Shown here: positions 24,501 through 35,019 of the stretch, piece after piece
Position numbering within the stretch: position 1 is the first letter of the stretch
Layout: every line of letters begins with the position of its first letter
NCBI GenBank assembly: GCA_037576195.1
Contig: CM075102.1
Location: 40,916,745 to 40,980,744, forward strand
Direction of reading: 5' to 3'
Length of the DNA: 64,000 bases
From: Phytoseiulus persimilis
Taxonomy: Eukaryota; Arthropoda; Arachnida; Mesostigmata; Phytoseiidae
Program-made: the position numbers and the translations under genes
Notes under the pieces: generated by a model
Databases searched by the model: none
The model's input: the letters and a program-made list of their open reading frames with translations, nothing else
What the model was told of the DNA's origin: nothing

Positions 24501-26039
24501 GGGCAAGCGAGCGACGGCGGTGAATCGGTTTCTCCGCGCGTTCATTGCCATCTTCCTCTTCATATTCTCTCCCGCCCGGCGCCCCTGCAGCAGACAACGA
24601 ATTCAGCCAGAAGCCAACCACGTCGCGCTGCCCACAAGCCAGTCAGCCGTACGACCGATTAGCGAAGTAATTATTTTCGCCTCCGTTGCTTGCTCCCTAG
24701 TTCCGATCCCCTTATTAACCCAGTGTTCACGATTCTGTTCCGGACAGATACGCAAAGCAACATACGCACCGAGGAGCCAACAGCGACGTCGGAGAAAAAT
24801 GGCTCGCTCGATTCCACCCCTCATCACAGTCTGCTTGTGGGAAGTAACGATTCATCTAGGCCTGAACCGTTCCATCGATTTTACTCCCTTTTTCCACGAT
24901 CTGGCTCCAATCAGGGTCGCTCGCGGCAGATGGTCAGAGATGGGTGTAGTCCTCTTTCCATAACGGAGAGTTGGAAGAAACTTGCTACGAGACGGTTCCG
25001 GCGGGGACTGAACGTCTCGACTCTAGGGTCACTTCGACCGGGAGGGATCGAGTGCGATCGATACCATCATCTGGTCAACTCGTCGGGAGCATGCTCGACC
25101 AGAGCTCTTGGGCGCGTCCTCAGCGAGAATCGAGGGCATCGCAGCCGGATCTCGAGAGCCCCCTCGATGACCCTCGAGAACAAAACTACGATTGCGCAGC
25201 GCAACACGATAACAGTGAGGGATGATGACCATGTGCTGTCTCCCACCCACGATCCAGCACGGGTCCACTGCGAGCTGAGCGACAATACGGCCGGAGGAGA
25301 TAGCGGACGCGAAACCGACGGTGGTACGCGAGGGGCGAACGCGCGGGCGCTTGCGGCGACATAAGAACTCTTTTATGCAGGTGCAGCCTGTGCACTTTGT
25401 GCCCATGTCTGCGTTTGTGCTTCCAAGTGAGCCGGCGAAACAACGAACCTACGGCCTGCTGCAGCTATTACGCGGACTAACTCGAGCGTTAAGACCGTTA
25501 TCAAAAGCTGCGAACAGTGGTCGCGACCAAGTCTACCCGAGAGGGCCCAACTGGAAGACAGACGGACAGAACTCACCCTTCCTATTTGGTGGCCTACATC
25601 AACCCAGTCAGCTGGCCAACCACTCGCGGGAAGTGTTGGCGTCGATGTACATATAAACCCTCGGGAACAACTCCCACGGATCGGCACGTATCCAAATCGG
25701 TCGATGGGCTCCCCATCGACGGCATCTTCTGCGAATGCCAGCTGCTCGTTTCGTGGCCGGGCTGCTGATAAATTCGGAGTATTTCCATGCGAATTGGTGT
25801 TTGCTCAAGCCGGTGAACGTGTTATCTTCCGTCGGGGGAAAAGAAACAGAGGAGATGGCCGAGTGCTCCGGCATCCACGAGGACTGGGTCAGCGCTTGGG
25901 CGGTAGACTCGATTCCGACAGCGGATGAAGCACTTACGAGCTTGCATAAATGGATTGGATGGAACGGAGCCTAGAGAACCGCATCAGCTGGTCAGGATAC
26001 GCAAACTGACTTTGGACTCAGTCCTGAGAGTGCGTGCTC

Positions 26040-26055
26040 GGGGGGGGGGGGGGGG
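26040..26055. repeat. poly-G tract (16 nt), intronic
   Basis: Sixteen consecutive guanines inside the long CUB-gene intron, on the sense strand. Confidence 0.95.
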
Positions 26056-26420
26056 CGTACGAAGAACCTCTTTCGATGACCAGAGTACGAATGATGTCGT
26101 CGTCGAAGTAGTCGTCGAAGACAAGTACAAGCTGAAAATTGCGTTTTTCCGACGGCCCACCCGTTGCGACATTCATCAGTGGCGATGCAACGGAGTTCGT
26201 TGAGATATGAATGTTGTGAAGAACCGAGAGTTCCATCTCCGAGTTGTGCTCAAACGCTAGTATCGATGACTTGAACCGAAGAATTCTAGCAGCGGCGGGT
26301 CAACATCGCTCGCATCATTCAGTTACAGAGATTCGGGAAAATGAAAAGGGGCTGCCGACTTCGAGCGATGTATCGCTTCGCCCTTCGGTTTTTTCGGAGG
26401 AATCGGTCCTAGTATACCTC

Positions 26421-26435
26421 TGTGTGTGTGTGTGT
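26421..26435. repeat. (TG)n microsatellite, about 7.5 units
   Basis: Perfect TG dinucleotide run inside the 8.7-kb intron. Confidence 0.9.
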
Positions 26436-28821
26436 TTCTCCCGCTCCGGATTGCGGAACAACTTGTAGTCGTTCGTCAATCATCGCTCGTCGAAGGCGAA
26501 CACCTCAGAGGCATTCCGAGTATCCGATATTTCTGCACGCTTTCCGCTTCGAACAACATTTCCGAACATGCGCGTCTGGTCCAGGAACTCCGTAATGGCT
26601 TTGAAAAATATGTGCGCGTCCTCCTCCAGATACTACATACTCCCCCACGTCTGAGACCAGTGGAAATATATGAAAACGCGCTCCACCTTGGCGTGTGGCT
26701 CTGACCGAAATCGATTGTCAATAATGACAAATGAACTCACTGTCGCTACTGCTGTTGCCGGCATAGAATCCCCCAGTGATCCTGGCCGCGCTCGGTCCAT
26801 GTAGAATAGAAATGCCGGCATGTTCGCACGCACGCGCGCGAGCACGATTCTTCAACTTCATCCGGCGTTGCGGCAAAAAATGATAATGACATAGACGCCT
26901 CGAACGGCCGCCAGTCAGGCGGACGGACGAGCATCGCGTGGCCCGTCCGACCTCGAGGCTGACGACTCGGTTCGCTTTTCTCCGAGACCCGAGCTCAGAC
27001 GGCGTCTGCTATGCAAATGTTCTCACGTGAGTTTCCTCCGCCGGTTGGTTCGACTGTGTTTCCGCCGACTGTGTGTCGCCCGGCTGCTGCTCGTCTGACT
27101 GCTACTCCTGTTCGTTCGTATGTTGCTCGGCGCGGCCAGTCGAGAAAAGACGTCGCACGGCGAGCGGAGAAGTCGTCAAAACTCGGGTCAGGTCGGGTCG
27201 CACACAGCCCAGTCGGTGTCGTTCCTGTCTGAACTTTATTCACACTCTCGGCGGACGTGCTCTCTGTGAATACAATTATTCCCAAGCGCCAGCAATTATG
27301 GCGGCCGGGAAAGGGCATCGAGCCAGCTGGATATGAGCAGGAGAGAATCCTCTCCGGTGTGAATTTCGGAAATACCAAGGAGCTCGAGACCCCAGCTCGG
27401 GATTCGGACGAAACGCAGTGAGCGGCCGAGACACGAGTTGATAAGGAATTACGGAGAGCGAATCGAAGAATAAGTGCCCGCTGCCGGCATCTTTCGAATT
27501 CGATACAGGCCGTGGAGGAGCCCGAGCTGAACGATGGGAAGGCGTTCCTTCCTTTCTCAAAGGTGGAGTCCTCGCGCACAGACGGGAACTCCGCTGCTCT
27601 AGCTGCTATTTTGAGAGGAGCACGCGATTTGTCTGCTGTCAATTGCAACCAACGAGTAGACGGCCCCATGCTCGCCGGCCGAGCAGACAGGAGCGCCGAA
27701 AATCCGACCGTCGAGCTTGAAACTTATTCTCACTTGTCGCTCGCTCCCCACCGCCCTTCCCACCGAAGGCGCAAAGACGTTGAAATCACTGCTGAAAGCA
27801 CTTCAGGCTTCCTTCCCGCGCGGATAGGAGCAAAGGTGGCACTTTTCACGGGCCCCGCTCACAGTACTACTTCTTCGACTTGATTCCTAGCGTAGAACGG
27901 TAGCTCTGTGTCTGAGCCAGTGCTCGCGAATAACGCCTCGTAGATCACTCCATCTGATAATCCCGAAAGTCCCACCACGGCTATGAAATGCATCATTCAT
28001 CATTCTGGGGAATCGAATCATTTTGATGAGCACACACACCCCAGCAGTGAGCCTAGCTCCTCGTCGATCTTTCCTCCATCTTCGCTTCTGATCGACGAGT
28101 CGGGAAACGAGTCATCGCTCCCGAACTCGACCCAAACGACGGATTCCACCACAGTCGGACGAGGATTGAGGCTCAAGAGGTGTTTTATGACCTCGAGTTC
28201 CAGGTTTCTCGTACTTCTGGCACGCGGGATCACTGATCTGAGCGCCGCCCTCCCCCCTTCTGGATCGGCCGGCCCCGATCAGTGGTGGCTCCTCCGCAGA
28301 CGATTCGAGCAGAAACGTCCGGAAGGCTGATTTTTCGTCGTAATAAAGTGCCCCAGGCAGCCCGACCGCGATTGACGCCAACGAACTGAGTCGACTTTCT
28401 GTGTTGAAATTGAATTGTAGCGCAGTTGACTTAGCACTTGTTCGATTTTTATCCGCCGTCGCTTTCCGTCCTCCGCTCCGTGGCCACGAAAACTAAGAGA
28501 TGATAGAGGAGGAGAGAGCGCGACAGCCAAACATGAAAAGCGGCCGGGCAGAGAGCGGAGGGCATCAATTTTTGCTCCCGCAGAGGTCTCGGCAGGCAGG
28601 GAGCGGCAGCGAGTTTGGCAGCCGGAGAACGAAGAAAAATACTTAGCTCTGTTTCACTCACCCTGTCCGAGAACGACGACGACCCTCGTCGCCCGCTCGA
28701 CGGCTCGCTCGCTGCCGTCCGAGCTTTTAGGCAATGGTGCCAAAAGTTTGATGGTTTCTCTCCCCTCCAGCACAATTATGGAACCTAGGAACAAGTGACC
28801 GTTCGCGACGGCGTAGCCCCG

Positions 28822-28832
28822 TATATATTATA
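28822..28832 (+). promoter_or_regulatory. TATA-like element, possible internal promoter
   Basis: TATATATTATA is followed 22-24 bp later by a TCACA initiator-like pentamer at 28854-28858, roughly where an initiator would sit. It lies within the long intron upstream of the second CUB exon. Only the spacing supports it; no transcript evidence is visible. Confidence 0.15.
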
Positions 28833-29163
28833 GGGAGAGACGGGCACGAAGCATCACAGAGCGTTCCAATCGAGACCATAGAGCCTCCAAGCAGCTGGGA
28901 ACGAGTAGTGACTTACGCCAGCAATCGAGCAAGAGCTTGTCGAAGCTGCTGACGGGAATCGCTGTACGTCTTCCGATTCTCGATGATCCGAGGTTCTCCC
29001 GGGCTGGGAGGAGTCGTGGGTCCTAAGGCCGCCAACTCGTCCCGCATCCTTCGTCTTCTTAGATCGAGTCTCGAGGAGACAAGGCTCAGAGCATTCGTTA
29101 GAATGTCGACCGTTACTTCGCTGTACCCTCTCCCCCCTTGTCTTTGGGAGAGGGGTGAGAGGA

Positions 29164-29173
29164 GGGGGGGGGG
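29164..29173. repeat. poly-G tract (10 nt), intronic
   Basis: Ten consecutive guanines. Confidence 0.95.
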
Positions 29174-30189
29174 TGCCGGTCGCACGCCCCTAGACGAACG
29201 AGCAGATGACCTGTGAACGGTGTCAACGAAAGCGTCAACTCGGGACGCAGATTACGCGTACTCTGCTTGCTCCCATTCGCATAAAGCCCATGAAAAGCCT
29301 CTCCGTCTATTGGATTGGTTCGGCGTCCGGGAACTAGTGTCAAATGTCGTTTGGAGACCCTTTCATTCCAAACAAGGGCCCGGGTTCAGTTGGCTCGTTC
29401 ACAAATGGCAACGGAGCCTTTCGAAGAACCACAGAACCATGACCGAAGGTCGCGCCGACTGTCCTGTGTAGTCGCCATGCGTCGGGATTCGCCTCGGAAC
29501 GAGGAACTAAGCTGACGCAGCGAGCTTTGAGATGGAATCTGCCTGCCCGGGAGTATTCCTCTCTCTCCATAGCATGCGGCTCCGGGCATCGCAACAAGCG
29601 ATCTCAAAAAGAGCCGCGGTCTAGCCTCCATCATCTCGTGTAACGAGCCCGAAGTTGGCATTCCCTTCCGCTATGTGCTGGTCGGAGCATTAGGCTTGAA
29701 CGGAGGCTTTTTTGGGGGATGGTCGAGGTGTAGGATACATGGACACAAACACAGGATGGCTGGCGAGCACATGTTCGCTCGTGAACGCCCAGGGGCTCCC
29801 GAGTTGCGCGTGCGTAAGTGGGTTAGGGAGCGAGAGTTGAGTGGATGACCCCCTCTGTTCTATTCGCTCGCTAGCCGGGGTCGACGTAACGCACGCATCA
29901 ATGGAGAAACAGTCGGACAACCAAACATACACTCGGCTCGATTCCTGTCCGTGCACGCCATCTCCGCGAGAGCTCTCTTCCTATGAATTGCCTCGAGCCT
30001 TTCACTTCGTCCTCCTCGCCACTTCTTGCCATCGGAGGACGATCGTCGCGATGCACCGAACTTTGTCGCCTCTCTCGTCGACTCTGAGTCTAATCTCAAC
30101 GCGGAAATGGGATGACTTCTCTTCCTGATCCTTCGGTCGCCGTCGTACGTTCGACTCTCATGCTAACACAGATGATATTCTCTTCGCAG

Positions 30190-30383
30190 TTGTGAGAACG
30201 TGGACTCCGTTGTGGTCTTCATCACGATCAAGGGACAACGCGAGCGGGTGGACAACTTCTGCGGAAACACCTTGCCCGTTCAAATCATGAGCAACGAGCA
30301 TCGGATGACGGTCATATTCCAAAGCCATTCAACAGCATCGCAGCCCGTCAAGGGGTTCAGAGCCATCTATCAGTTTGTAACTA
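30190..30383 (+). CDS. CUB-domain protein (SOL-1-like), exon with end of CUB domain 1
   Basis: This exon completes CUB domain 1. The first base finishes the Asp codon begun in the previous exon, then comes the third CUB cysteine (DCENVDSV). The fourth is in VDNFCGNTLP. RMTVIFQS and GFRAIYQF are the last strands, the latter matching the usual GF.A.Y.. CUB ending. It is bounded by CTTCGCAG and a GTGAGT donor, and leaves in phase 1 (A of Asn). With the previous exon it gives four cysteines in normal CUB spacing. No transmembrane or low-complexity segment is present. The fragment continues directly into the inter-CUB linker NFGI in the next exon, as in SOL-1-like proteins. Frame and splice phases agree, so the exon is firm; the family name is an inference. 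Confidence 0.88.
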
Positions 30384-31815
30384 GTGAGTATAGCCCCGCT
30401 CGTGCAGATCCCCTGGTGCAAAAACGTGGACGGCCAGCGCGGCCGACGGATGACGCCACAACTTTCACTCTTCGAGTCGCTTCTCGCTCGAGGTGGCTGA
30501 TCCTCTGGGAGAATCTACCGGAGCCCGACCGAGCTCACAAACGTACAGGAGGGCAGCTCGCGAATAATGAATAAGCCCTGTTCTCCGAGGAGGGAGGCCC
30601 GGCACACTTCAGTGACCCTCTGACCTTCGGTCGATCGAGTCATGATGTGGAGGAGCTGCAGGCAGCGGGTCAGCAAGCTTTTCGGCAAATTCTTCCAATT
30701 ACTTTCCCAAACCAAAGTTCAGGTGGGAATCATTATTTTATTCTTTGTGGAATTCAGACTCTTGACAACCGATGTCAACGTACTGCGTTTCCAGCAGTCT
30801 GCTTGAGATGATTGTCTTTGTTCGTTCGTTCATCTTTCTACCTCGGGGCTCGAGTCCTCAAACTCTTGAAAGAATCAGCCACTCGGTCGGGAGGGGGAGA
30901 TGGCCCGTTCTTTCGTTCTCCCCTCAATCGCTCCCACGCGAAGAGATCCTCAAAAGTGCGCCCTGAAGAATTCGGATAGCTATCGGTTGCGAGCATCCAT
31001 TCATCAGGCGCCTTAATTATTTCCGCAGAACGGAGGTGGCACACCGAATAAAAATTAATGAACAATTCCGAGCTTCCATCTTTTCCTCGGCTCCGATAGC
31101 CTTTATCGGCATCTGGCTGATTTATGTTAGCGAGTCGAAATGAATTCGCTTGGCCGGCACGCAAACGTGCGAAGTTCGTGTTCATTCAGCTCGGGTTGGT
31201 GGAAGTTGTTTGCTTGCTTCTCGAGAAACGGCTCTGTTGTTGCATCGGTGCTTCCTTTCGGCCGGAGATTCGAGAGTAGACCGACTTATGTTCGAGTGGA
31301 ACAAGGAAGACGCTCGGCCTGACCATCGAGCCCACTGCGGGCCACGCAGGCGGGCGAGCCATCGGGGCAGCTGAACACACTTTGCTATTACAGCATTTTA
31401 TGTTCCAATGGGAGGATGCCGAGTGTGGCTTCGATTAGATTTATTGCTTCCGACAGTTCGATGATCCCTCAGGGCGAAAGTTTCCGTGAGAGTTCCCCTC
31501 GAGCTCTACAGCTCCCGGCCGTCGACGTTGTCGGCCCTCCGGTCCTAGGCCTGTTAGCTCTTGGACATCAGGTACATCGGCTGTACGGCGGCTATTGACG
31601 AGATTCCTCTCATTCTGCTTCCCGTTCGGGTCGAAGTACACGTCATGCGGTCCTCAACGACGACTTGGACCAGATAGGTTGTGCGGGATGTACTTCGTCG
31701 ACGGCTCCGAGGCTGGACCCGCACAGCTTGACGAGACCGGGTCTATGCGAGTTGTTGCTCTCGTCGACGCCCACACGCAATAAGCCGGCCAGCGCTGAAC
31801 CCGCCTCTGTTACAG
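30384..31815 (+). other. 1.4-kb intron between CUB exons 2 and 3
   Basis: GTGAGT donor and CTGTTACAG acceptor, phase 1, joining A + AT to give Asn. Nothing else recognised inside. Confidence 0.85.
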
Positions 31816-31991
31816 ATTTTGGGATTCCCTCGGGTCGTCAAGACCCACAAGGCGTCTGCACGTTCATCTACAACAGCAGCGAGGTGTCGAATGGGACGTT
31901 CACCACTCCCAACTATCCGGGAGTGTACCCAAGAGACACCGAATGCCACTACTTGTTCTATGGCAAGGACAAGGAGAAAATTCACATTCAG
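31816..31991 (+). CDS. CUB-domain protein (SOL-1-like), exon with linker and start of CUB domain 2
   Basis: Encodes the short linker NFGIPSGRQDPQ and the first half of CUB domain 2. The first cysteine is in GVCTF. Sequons are present in NSSE and NGTF, followed by the CUB signature TTPNYPGVYP. The second cysteine is in DTECHYLF. The exon ends on a complete Gln codon at a GTAAGC donor (phase 0). Incoming phase 1 is matched by the previous exon. The NGTF..PNYPG.YPRDTECHY string is the part that most suggests the SOL-1-like family over other CUB proteins such as tolloid, Neto or cubilin. That is recollection of the family and not a search result. Confidence 0.9.
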
Positions 31992-32254
31992 GTAAGCTCT
32001 CTGCCACTCGAATGGGAGAATAAGAGGGGTTTTGTGGGCATCCGCAGATGCGTTGGGTCAATGATTGGAGCTTCCTCATTTCCTCGTTCGAGATGAATGT
32101 GGTTTCCCGAGGAACGCAACAGAGTGGAGCAGGCTCACTGTTTTCAAGCCAGAACATTTGGGTTTTCTCGAGCAAATCACGACACAACCGGAGATTTTCC
32201 CGTTGAATCATGGGATGTGGAATACATGGAAACACCGGATACGCCTCGTTACAG
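31992..32254 (+). other. 263-bp intron between CUB exons 3 and 4
   Basis: GTAAGC donor and CGTTACAG acceptor, phase 0. Removing it joins HIQ to FAYFDVEG, restoring a continuous CUB strand. It is much shorter than the other two introns. Confidence 0.88.
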
Positions 32255-32486
32255 TTTGCCTACTTTGATGTCGAAGGCGTACCTCCCTGCACGTCGGACA
32301 CCGCGTCCGACTACGTCGAATTCTCCAACTTTAAAACTGTGGATCGAAAAATACCTCGGCATTGCGGCAATATGAAACCCAACAAAATCGAGTCCGACTC
32401 GGACTTCTTCCGAGTGGCTTTCCGCTCCAACGATAAATTCGATGGAACAGGTTTCGAGGCGTTCTATCAGTTCCGCGGCGTCCACG
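32255..32486 (+). CDS. CUB-domain protein (SOL-1-like), exon with end of CUB domain 2
   Basis: Completes CUB domain 2. FAYFDVEGVPPC carries the third cysteine, SDYVEF holds the conserved Asp of the CUB calcium-site region, and RHCGN carries the fourth cysteine. FFRVAFRSND and GFEAFYQF are the last two strands. The exon begins after GTTACAG in phase 0 and ends with one base (G) at a strong GTAAGT donor, so at least one more coding exon follows. Together the four exons give 792 nt, about 263 whole codons, with two four-cysteine CUB domains. There is no membrane anchor, GPI signal or stop yet. No third CUB domain was found downstream in this window, but an exon could be missed by eye. Confidence 0.9.
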
Positions 32487-33461
32487 GTAAGTGCCCACAA
32501 CGGGATCGAATGCTAAGTCGAATTCACGCACGAATTTTCCGCGACTCCGAGCGGATTTAGCTGTCAGCACTTGTAACCGATTGTTGTACGATGTAATTTC
32601 TAACTCCTCCCGGGTCACTTATGCAATTTGTGAAACTTGAAGTGGAACATTCTTTAAAATAGTTGCAACTTCGCACTTCGGGCAGCAGTATGAGATGTAG
32701 ATTTAAACGTCGCCCCAGTGATCCAGACGAAGTTTCTTCGATCAGAAATCCCGAGAACTCAACAGTTACTCCCTTACCCTAGCAGCATCTAATGAGGAAA
32801 TGATTGAAGTTTTAATGAAAGCTCATGTCTTAAAACAGTCGAGGATCCGAAGCCCAGACCACCGTCCCATTCCACGGGCAGAACTTCGGCTAGTGGTCTC
32901 AACCAGAATACGAGTGCCCTGACGCTCGCCTGCAGTCTGTTGTTAACGATTTTGTATGTCACGAGACAAAGTTGCACGTGAAGGTTGGTAGAACTCGATT
33001 TGCTCTTCCGTTTTCTTGCTAGGTAGTTATGTTCTGACAGTTCTTAGAAGTTGAGATGGAGTTGCTGTTGTTTTGAGAATGGTGGTTGAATTCGACACGG
33101 CGTCTCACTTGACTGATCACCCTAAACAATCCGAGACCTAATATCATCGAAACACAGGTGCCTTATTCGGTGGTTTCATATAGCTGTTGCACCGAGATAG
33201 ACTGTCAAATTTGATTGTAAAAATCTCGACTGGCTTTACTCGCCTAACATAAAACTTAGACGAACATATAAATGCGGTCATAGTTATGTGGGGGAAACTC
33301 GACTACCTCGCTGTAGACATAGCCGTTGACCCGGTCAGCTGGTCACTGAGTCTAAAGGGAACAAAGTCCGTTATCTCAGTCAGGAGTGGTCGATCGCGTT
33401 TCCGTGTTGATCTGGGAGATGCGCGACACGACGGAAAGATGAACGTTTTATCTCGTTGCAG

Positions 33462-33518
33462 AGACAGGTAGAATTCGTCATGTTCACAACGTCAGCGTGC
33501 CCTCAACAAAATATCATG
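33462..33518 (+). CDS. candidate small symmetric exon of the CUB gene
   Basis: 57 nt between TCGTTGCAG and a GTAAGC donor. Entering in phase 1, as the last firm exon requires, it stays open and leaves in phase 1, so it could be included or skipped without shifting frame. The peptide has no recognisable domain, which keeps confidence low. If the donor is not used, the same frame stays open to a stop at 33779-33781 and contains a moderately hydrophobic stretch. Confidence 0.2.
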
Positions 33519-34129
33519 GTAAGCTCCGACAAATTCGAACGACTTTCGTTGACGGTCTTGACGTTCGGCGGTACACCCTTTCCCCCAGAGAGGAAACCAA
33601 ATCCGTCGAGTTCCTCCCTCCTTCAATGGAGATATCGATGCGTTCATTTGTCATGCTTGCCTGGGCTGTTCGCACGGTCATTTATGCTCCCTCCGTCCCT
33701 TTCTCTCTGCTTGATCCTGGTCGGTCGTGGGAATACGGTCAGGGAGAACTCAATATCAAACTCCCAATGCAAGGAACCTAATTACCGGCCGGAACTTATT
33801 CCTTGTTCGTGGGTCATCTCCTGTGGAAGACGCACCGCACCATGCCAAACACCTGACGCTGGCACAGAGAACGAGCTCAGTCCGCGATGAAGTTCGGATG
33901 AAGATGAGAAAAAAGCCCAAGATCCCTCCAGTTCTGGGATCACTCAAAATAGGGGGATGCTCTTCTCGGGTTGCCGCCGTAGACGGACATAGACGTGTAC
34001 ACTGTCCACCAATGCCATCTGCGACTTCTTCCCTTCTGCTTCTAGCTGTTCCTTCAGGAAGCAAGGGCCTACTCTTCCCGGGAAAACTTGCTGGGTGATT
34101 TCGCTCTCCGACTCTCCTGTTCGTTCCAG

Positions 34130-34197
34130 GTATGATCGCGCTTCCGGTAATCATGTTGTTCGCCCGAGTTCTGAGCCGGGTCACCAGTCAAAACTGA
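34130..34197 (+). CDS. candidate terminal exon of the CUB gene
   Basis: A pyrimidine-rich tract and CGTTCCAG precede this segment. Entering in phase 1 it reads Gly then MIALPVIMLFARVL, and ends at TGA (34195-34197) after 22 residues. A short hydrophobic C-terminus would suit a membrane- or GPI-attached protein, which fits the family's cell-surface role. It can follow either the firm exon ending at 32486 or the candidate exon ending at 33518, because both leave in phase 1. The hydrophobic run is only about 14 residues and splice-like sites arise by chance, so this is a guess. Confidence 0.2.
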
Positions 34198-35013
34198 GCA
34201 AACGGAGCAAGCTTACGAAAAACCGGGTGAGCTGGTCGAAGGACAGGGGCGGGAGGAAGGAGGCGAAGAGGAAGCAAGTCTTGCACAATAGGGCCAGGAG
34301 CGATTTCTGCATCAACACCAATCATTTATCAACATCAAGCAACATCTTCCGCAGCTGCGAGAGCTCCGGTGTACTCGACGTTGCGACCACAAAGTAGAGG
34401 CATAGCGTTACACAGAGGATCACCAAACCTCAAACGTCTGCCCGATTCATAAGTGACCGGGATGATTTCGATGAATACGGAAATGTGTCACGCTCATCGC
34501 ATGTCGCCAAGAACCGTTACGGAACGGGCTGGTCGTGAGTTGAACGAAGTGTGACATCTGCGAGCCTTGATTGATGATTTTGCTCCAGGCTTCTCCGCTC
34601 AACATTTCTGTTTCCTCTTCCGGCCAAATGTTTCAGTTGGATAAGATCTGGAAGAGGACAGAACAAATCCAGAGCCTTTGTCCCATAATGTTGTATTGTT
34701 GTGGAGGAGTCGGTTCTCTATTCGGGTGATCGAATATCGAGGAGTTTCCTTCCACGCTCGTCGGAACTTTTTCAACCTCTTCCACGAATCGTCAGATCAT
34801 TTTTGAAAGCCTAGGCAGTGACATCTGGATACCTTCATCGATTGGTTTCCCAATTTGACAGAAACCATCGAAACCTCCCGCCGACTCCCTCACTGGCGCA
34901 GCAAATGTTTTCCGTTGAGGAGGTTCTCTTTCAATATTTCGAACGGAATCCCTCTCGTGTCTGTTTTGTTCTGAACACATCGTCTGTACATAAGCCGTAC
35001 ATCACACCCCGTA

Positions 35014-35019
35014 AATAAA
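35014..35019 (+). promoter_or_regulatory. candidate AATAAA poly(A) signal
   Basis: AATAAA in a locally AT-rich stretch, with a second copy at 35176-35181. These are plausible 3' ends if the CUB gene terminates at about 34.2 kb. The motif alone is weak evidence. Confidence 0.2.

Larger units (their letters stand above)
21528..30189 (+). other. 8.7-kb intron between CUB exons 1 and 2
   Basis: Starts with GTGAGT and ends with CTTCGCAG. The flanking exons join in phase (GA + T = Asp) to restore a CUB domain with the third cysteine as the next residue. Inside are a G16 run, a (TG)n repeat and a TATA-like element near 28.8 kb. Overlapping frames of up to 245 codons on both strands at 23.8-24.6 kb have no domain and unlikely composition. 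I see no nested gene that I can support. Confidence 0.8.

Noticed and set aside
26995-27669. 224-codon minus-strand reading frame within the long intron
   Set aside because: No recognisable motif, Arg/Ser/Ala-rich as expected from CpG-rich sequence, and lies inside an intron with overlapping plus-strand frames.
34620-34660. Good-looking TTTCAG acceptor at 34636 considered for the exon after CUB domain 2
   Set aside because: In the required phase the sequence meets a TAA within two codons.
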